From positions 62,001 to 126,000 of the forward strand of contig CAJJKI010000001.1 in the NCBI GenBank assembly GCA_905188025.1: 64,000 bases of DNA. Reading direction: 5' to 3'. Shown here piece after piece: positions 59,659 to 64,000 of the stretch. Made by a program: the position numbers and the translations under genes. How positions within the stretch are numbered: the stretch's first letter is position 1; every line of letters starts with the position of its first letter. Source of the DNA: an uncultured Eubacteriales bacterium (GTDB lineage Bacteria > Bacillota_I > Bacilli_A > RF39 > UBA660). Under the pieces are notes generated by a model. The model did no database searches and was not told where the DNA came from. It worked only from the letters and a program-made list of their open reading frames with translations.

Positions 59659-60088
59659 AGAAAATACATATTATGTATTAACTCCAATTGATGATAATAC
59701 ATTAACAATTAATATTCCCATTGAAAATAAAATGGGCCTATTAAAAAATATTATTTCTACTGATAATGCTGAAAAATTAATAAGTCAAATTACTAAAATA
59801 GAACCTATCAAAGATATTAATGAAAAAAATTTAGAGTTAAAATATAAAGAACTGCTAAATACTGGTACCTATGAAGATCTTATCAAAATCATTAAAACTA
59901 CCTATATAAGGAATGAAAACAGATTAAATAACAAAAAGAAAGTGAGCGAAAAAGATGACACTTACTTTAAACTTGCTGAAAAATATTTATACAACGAATT
60001 ATCTATATCTTTAAATATGTCTATTGAAGAAGTAAAAAACTATATATTTAAAATAGTAAATAAACAATCCAAAAATGATGACCACTAA
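59633..60088 (+). pseudogene. N-terminally truncated CarD-like gene
   Basis: About 151 codons. In frame from 59633: DIKENTYYVLTPIDDNTLTIN and following, then the helical CarD C-terminal domain (IISTDNAEKLISQIT...KEKDDTYFKLAEKYLYNELSISLNMS). CarD proteins normally start ~20 residues earlier with a MYKIGDxVVY-like beta sheet for RNA-polymerase binding; that part, including the start codon, is missing at the junction with the kinase fragment. First in-frame ATG is 59732. Confidence 0.75.
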
Positions 60089-60104
60089 GTCATCATTTTT
60101 ATAT
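60072..60104. terminator. Intrinsic terminator, probably bidirectional
   Basis: AAAAATGATGAC and GTCATCATTTTT flank a six-base loop, between the CarD fragment and convergent dacA-like gene. Confidence 0.85.
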
Positions 60105-60112
60105 TGCTCATC

Positions 60113-61261
60113 TTATACATTTATACTAATAATATCTCTCAAATTTCTAATAAATACTTTAAATATATTAGCCTTATCAATATTATTAACTACCGTTATC
60201 TCTTCCGAATACATATATCTTCCATCTTCATATAACTTAACACTACCTACAGTATCTCCTTTTTTAACCGGAGCATTAATCTTATCAAGTTTTATTTCAT
60301 AAGTAACATTCTTCTTTTCTTTTTGATTATTATTTAATATTGTTATATCATTCTTTACTCTCACAGAAACTTTCTCTTCATCACCTAAATTAATTTTTAC
60401 TTCTCCTAAAGAATCATCTTTACTAATAACCTTATCAATACTATACATATTAAATCCATAATCTAACATAGCTAAAGTATCTGTAGTTCTATTATCAGTA
60501 TTTTCTTCTCCCATTACTACACTAATAAGTCTCATATCATTTTTCTTTCCTGTAGCCGTTAAACAATATCCTGCATCTCCTGTATAACCAGTCTTAAGCC
60601 CATCAATATAAGAATAAAATTTAACTAATCGGTTAGTGTTAACTAACCAAAATTTCTTCGCTGTATTCTTCCTTAAATAATCTTCATATATCGAAGAGAA
60701 TTCTAATATCTTTTCATGTCTAACTAACTCACGAGCCATAACTGACATATCATGTGCCGAAGAATAATGTCCCTCTGCATCTAACCCTGTAGCATTAACA
60801 AAATTAGTGTTCTTTAGTCCTAAATTCTTAGCCTTATCATTCATAAGCTTAACAAAAGCCTTTTCTGTACCCGCTATTTTCTCTGCTAAAGCCACCGTAG
60901 CGTCATTTCCACTAGCAATACATATTCCTTTCACCAGGTCTTCTACCGTCATCATTTCATTAGTCTCAAGAAATATCTGACTACCACCCATCGAAGAAGC
61001 ATTCTTAGATACTACTACTATATCATTCCATTTTAAATTACCATTCTCTATATTCTCCATTATTAGTATCAGTGACATAATCTTTGTCATCGAAGCCGGA
61101 GCTAATCTCTCATTAGCATTCTTTTGATATAATATTTCTCCCGTAGAAGTCTCTATCAAAATAGCACTCTTAGCATTCTCCGCTAAATTTAACTCTTCAC
61201 CATGTACCTGTGTTATCGGTATAAATAAAATTAAAAAGATAAATATCCATATTTTTCTCAT
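60113..61261 (-). CDS. D-alanyl-D-alanine carboxypeptidase (PBP5 family)
   Basis: 382 residues. Signal peptide (about 1-21). Catalytic SMTK at 57-60, SGN at 117-119 and KTG at 223-225. C-terminal beta domain after ~270 and an amphipathic tail. It trims D-Ala from pentapeptides at the outer membrane face. DacF or DacA type cannot be separated here. Single gene. Confidence 0.95.
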   Translation of the reverse strand: MRKIWIFIFLILFIPITQVHGEELNLAENAKSAILIETSTGEILYQKNANERLAPASMTKIMSLILIMENIENGNLKWNDIVVVSKNASSMGGSQIFLETNEMMTVEDLVKGICIASGNDATVALAEKIAGTEKAFVKLMNDKAKNLGLKNTNFVNATGLDAEGHYSSAHDMSVMARELVRHEKILEFSSIYEDYLRKNTAKKFWLVNTNRLVKFYSYIDGLKTGYTGDAGYCLTATGKKNDMRLISVVMGEENTDNRTTDTLAMLDYGFNMYSIDKVISKDDSLGEVKINLGDEEKVSVRVKNDITILNNNQKEKKNVTYEIKLDKINAPVKKGDTVGSVKLYEDGRYMYSEEITVVNNIDKANIFKVFIRNLRDIISINV

Positions 61262-61325
61262 TTTCTCACCTAGTAAAAACTATGCAATTAAATTCTAAAT
61301 ATTAACATTTATCTCTATTATCTAT

Positions 61326-62038
61326 TTATTGAAGTTCTCTAATAACAGTCTTACTAGTAATCTGTCCTGTATATTTAGATACATGATATTCATAAACATA
61401 ATTCTTTCCATTTTCATCAGGTGCCCCGTACACGTCTTTTACTTCATATACCCATTCACTACCGCCATCAATATTCTTAACTATACCAGAGTTTTCTCTT
61501 TTTGTAATGCCCATTGATTCCATAACAATACATTGAGCTTCTCCCTCTTCTACTAACTTTGAAGTACAATTAGGGCTACCTATTACATTTCCAGTCTCAA
61601 CTCCTATATAATAAACACATGACTGCGTTCTATAAGCAAAAGTTACTTTATATACACAAGTACCATCATTAGATAATGCTACAACTGATTCAGGAGCTAA
61701 CTTATCACAATACTTTCCAGTACCAACACTAGCTCCCATCATAGAAGCCACTTTCTTACCAGCTTCCTCATTAGTTAAAGCACTATATACATAATCACAT
61801 TTTTCTAATGTTCCATATCCTCCTGAGCCACTATTTCCTCCACTAGTCCCAGTACCAGTATTCTCTTTCCCATCATCATTTAAAAAACAATATTAACAAC
61901 CTTATTATCAAACTTTTTCTTTATATCATTATTCTTATTATTCCCCTTATTTCTAACTATCAAAAATCCCCCTATCAAGAATCCAATTAATAATATCATA
62001 GCAATAAACATTATTATCATTTGTTTTTTCTTCTCCAT
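61326..62038 (-). pseudogene. Secreted protein gene with a one-base homopolymer frameshift
   Basis: Start ATG at 62038 (AAGGAGTGTAT). Frame 0 gives a signal span (MIIMFIAMILLIGFLIGGFLIV) and a Lys/Asn-rich stretch, then stops at TAA 61882-61880 inside a run of six T (minus). In the shifted frame the protein continues directly: a Gly/Ser/Thr linker and a domain with YVYSALTNEEAGKKVASMMG... to 61326. Length 713 bases is one short of a multiple of three, matching loss of one T from a run of seven. The distal 141-residue frame is all that survives intact. Function unknown. Confidence 0.75.
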
Positions 62039-62119
62039 ATACACTCCTTATAAATAAAATAATTACAAACTAATAGCATCCTCACTATTATCTTGCAATT
62101 ATATTATATCATACATATC

Positions 62120-62704
62120 CTATATTTTACTATTATATTTATCTTTAAACATCAATAAAGCTTTCTTCTGAAAATAATTACTCTTATCATATTCTATTCC
62201 TACTTTTTCTAGTGCATCCTTCAACTTATCTACAGTATCATACTTTAGATTAGCTTCTACTTCAATAAATAAATACTTATCATTTACATATTGTATTGCT
62301 AATTCAAGTCCATCTTTCTCATAAACTACTATATGATCATCTATTCTAATTAACTCTCTATCATATCCTAAACATTTAACTATCTCCACTCCTGAAGAAG
62401 CATTCTCTATCCTGCAATTACATTTTCCCTGTTCTACGATATTCCCATCATCATCATATTCTTTATATTTATATGTTATATAATGTTTCCTATCATCAAT
62501 ACTCCTAATAAGTACACATTTACTAAGTATCTTAAGTATCTCTTTATCATTCTCACTACCATTAACTATCACATCCTTATACACCATATACATATCATGT
62601 AACATATAATCATCTATCTTTTTAAACTCTCTACTAATAATCTTATCAATTAACTCTTCACACCCATCATAAACCATAACAGTTATCTCATCTTCATACT
62701 TCAT
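62120..62704 (-). CDS. CYTH-like triphosphate tunnel protein
   Basis: 194 residues. Alternating charged beta strands with CVLIRSIDDRKHYITYKYKEY and KCNCRIENA, then KYLFIEVEANLKYDTVDKLKDAL: the pattern of CYTH domains (adenylate cyclase/thiamine triphosphatase). The initial ExExK motif is weak (MKYEDEITVMV), so catalysis is uncertain. Start at 62704. It follows the YugP-like gene by 11 bases. Confidence 0.65.
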   Translation of the reverse strand: MKYEDEITVMVYDGCEELIDKIISREFKKIDDYMLHDMYMVYKDVIVNGSENDKEILKILSKCVLIRSIDDRKHYITYKYKEYDDDGNIVEQGKCNCRIENASSGVEIVKCLGYDRELIRIDDHIVVYEKDGLELAIQYVNDKYLFIEVEANLKYDTVDKLKDALEKVGIEYDKSNYFQKKALLMFKDKYNSKI

Positions 62705-62715
62705 ATAATACTCTC

Positions 62716-63372
62716 CTATAATTTAAAATCTATAAGTATAGCTACCATTGTAATAATACTAACTAACTCTCCTAAAAATATAATTTTATTTAAATTAACT
62801 ATATTATTAAGATAACTAATTATCTTATCTCTACCATCTCGATTAATATTCTTAACTTTCTTAATATTATCACATACCCAATCATTAGCATCCATCACTA
62901 TACTATTAATCATATATATAACTAAAGTACTAATAATAACTAGTATTAACCCTATCTTAGCATCTCCCTTAGTATATGTAATTAAATTAATTATCACTGT
63001 CACTATTGGAAATATATATAATATCTTTAAATTACTAACTATCTTCTTAAATATATTTATATACTTATTACCCTTTCTATCAATTACTGATATTCCAGCT
63101 TCCATAAGTCCAATACATATATGACTTAAATCATTCCCATAATAACACTTACTACTAAGCTTAATTATCCCTCTCTTAAGATTATAATTACTATCTATTC
63201 CTTTCTCTTCAATAATATTTATCATATCATATTCCTGTATTATATCCTTAGTAATATTAAACCCATCATCATCACTTATCTTCTTACCTTTATTAATTAG
63301 TATATTTAATAAGTAACATATAAAAGGAATAATTATAAGTCCACTACTTATATATTTTAAAATTTCTATCAT
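62716..63372 (-). CDS. YugP-like membrane protein lacking the HExxH motif
   Basis: 218 residues. Layout and conserved pieces follow the YugP zinc-metallopeptidase family (GFNITKDIIQEY, GIIKLSSKCYYGNDLSHICIGL, later spans), but where active members have AAHEAGHA this protein has GLMEAGIS (residues 88-95). Both zinc-binding His are gone. It has about four spans (about 8-27, 113-132, 140-158, 198-215). Thus probably an inactive, still-translated relative. Upstream of the CYTH-like gene in a two-gene unit. Confidence 0.65.
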   Translation of the reverse strand: MIEILKYISSGLIIIPFICYLLNILINKGKKISDDDGFNITKDIIQEYDMINIIEEKGIDSNYNLKRGIIKLSSKCYYGNDLSHICIGLMEAGISVIDRKGNKYINIFKKIVSNLKILYIFPIVTVIINLITYTKGDAKIGLILVIISTLVIYMINSIVMDANDWVCDNIKKVKNINRDGRDKIISYLNNIVNLNKIIFLGELVSIITMVAILIDFKL

Positions 63373-63433
63373 CTTATCACCATAATTAATATATCATAAA
63401 TTTAATAAATATTAAATATCTTTTTCCAACATA

Positions 63434-63468
63434 ACAAAAAACTACTGAGTATTATTCAGTAGTTTTAA
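63434..63468 (-). terminator. Intrinsic terminator of tuf
   Basis: Minus-strand AAACTACTGA pairs with TCAGTAGTTT and is followed by T residues. Confidence 0.85.
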
Positions 63469-63479
63469 TTTTGAACTAA

Positions 63480-64000
63480 TTATTCAATAATTTCAGATAC
63501 TGATCCAGCACCTACAGTTCTTCCACCTTCACGGATAGAGAACTTAGTTCCGTTTTCAACTGCGATTGGCGCAATTAATTCAACTGTCATAGTTACGTTA
63601 TCACCAGGCATAACCATTTCTGTTCCTTCTGGTAATGTAATTACTCCAGTAACATCTGTAGTTCTGAAATAGAATTGAGGTCTGTAGTTTGTAAAGAATG
63701 GAGTATGTCTTCCACCTTCTTCTTTAGAAAGTACATAAACTTGTGCTTTGAATTTCTTATGTGGATGAACACTTCCTGGTTTAGCAAGTACTTGTCCTCT
63801 TTCAACGTCTTCTCTAGAAATACCACGAAGTAATACACCAGCGTTATCTCCAGCTTCAGCGAAGTCTAATTGTTTTCTGAACATTTCAATACCAGTAACA
63901 ACTGTCTTCTTAGTAGGTTTTAAACCAACGATTTCAACTTCATCGTTTAATTTTAACATACCTCTTTCAACACGGCCAGTAACAACTGTTCCACGACCAG
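63480..64000 (-). CDS. tuf: Elongation factor Tu, 5' part beyond the window
   Basis: The last ~173 residues of EF-Tu: [12 protein letters not shown], then domain 2 ([44 protein letters not shown]) and domain 3 ([60 protein letters not shown]). All as in bacterial EF-Tu. The start and GTPase domain lie outside the window. Codon usage is more GC-rich than most of the window, as for a highly expressed gene. Confidence 0.98.
   Translation of the reverse strand, partial: GRGTVVTGRVERGMLKLNDEVEIVGLKPTKKTVVTGIEMFRKQLDFAEAGDNAGVLLRGISREDVERGQVLAKPGSVHPHKKFKAQVYVLSKEEGGRHTPFFTNYRPQFYFRTTDVTGVITLPEGTEMVMPGDNVTMTVELIAPIAVENGTKFSIREGGRTVGAGSVSEIIE

Overview
The window is AT-rich DNA (estimated by eye at about 30% GC or below) from a low-GC Bacillota, most like the gut Bacilli/Mollicutes-affiliated lineages known mainly from metagenomes. 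Reasons: Firmicutes gene neighbourhoods (pnp-rpsO, rplM-rpsI, era-yqzL-recO with cdd and ybeY, dnaD-nth, nusB-xseA-xseB, gatCAB, divIVA-sepF), textbook sigma-A promoters (TTGACA, 17 bp, TATAAT), AGGAGG-type ribosome binding sites, and a standard genetic code (xseA ends in TGA, and Trp is written TGG), unlike Mycoplasma. CotJB/CotJC and a YjcZ-like gene suggest spore-coat functions or their remnants. An [FeFe] hydrogenase and a ferredoxin point to anaerobic life. The exact taxon is inference.

Layout. 1-8.9 kb: part of a membrane protein, LysM, PH-domain and thioredoxin-fold proteins, truA, a YfhO-type giant membrane protein, a divergent pair of paralogous NPxTG-tailed exported proteins, divIVA, sepF and trmB. 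8.9-10.3 kb (plus strand): coat operon with a CotJA-like/CotJB fusion and CotJC. 10.3-19.5 kb: coiled-coil proteins, two DUF1292-like proteins, pnp, rpsO and rplM-rpsI with structured leaders. 19.7-20.2 kb: five tRNA genes (Leu, Ser, fMet, Asp, Phe). 20.6-30.4 kb: YjcZ-like, recO, yqzL, era, cdd, ybeY, VanZ, a 748-residue repeat protein, hisS, LiaF-like and DUF4097 envelope-stress proteins, and a serine hydrolase. 30.6-34.5 kb looks accessory: a HEPN-like gene next to a DUF1016 nuclease, a Ham1/RdgB gene broken by one stop codon, a P-loop kinase, a small membrane protein and tRNA-Thr.

34.5-41.4 kb: xseB, xseA, nusB, [FeFe] hydrogenase, galE, parC. 41.5-51.9 kb: a 1,523-residue LPPQTG-anchored VWA adhesin, a tail-anchored protein, ferredoxin, nth, dnaD, and two large membrane proteins, one with cysteine-rich repeats. 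52.2-60.1 kb: gatCAB, a lipoprotein, DUF378, a methyltransferase, a GNAT enzyme with a fresh 33-bp tandem duplication, a histidine phosphatase, and a head-to-head junction of two truncated genes (cytidylate-kinase-like and CarD-like). 60.1-64 kb: a D,D-carboxypeptidase, a secreted protein broken by a one-base homopolymer frameshift, a CYTH-like protein, a YugP-like protein without its HExxH site, and the 3' end of tuf.

Most genes lie on the minus strand in short units closed by clear intrinsic terminators. I found no complete mobile element, CRISPR array or biosynthetic cluster. The most interesting candidates are the divergent NPxTG pair with its shared leader element, the 748-residue protein with about five HTH-like repeats, the HEPN/DUF1016 pair, the cysteine-repeat membrane protein, a possible switch in the rplM leader, and two near-identical promoters carrying SOS-box-like palindromes. 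Several genes show recent decay.
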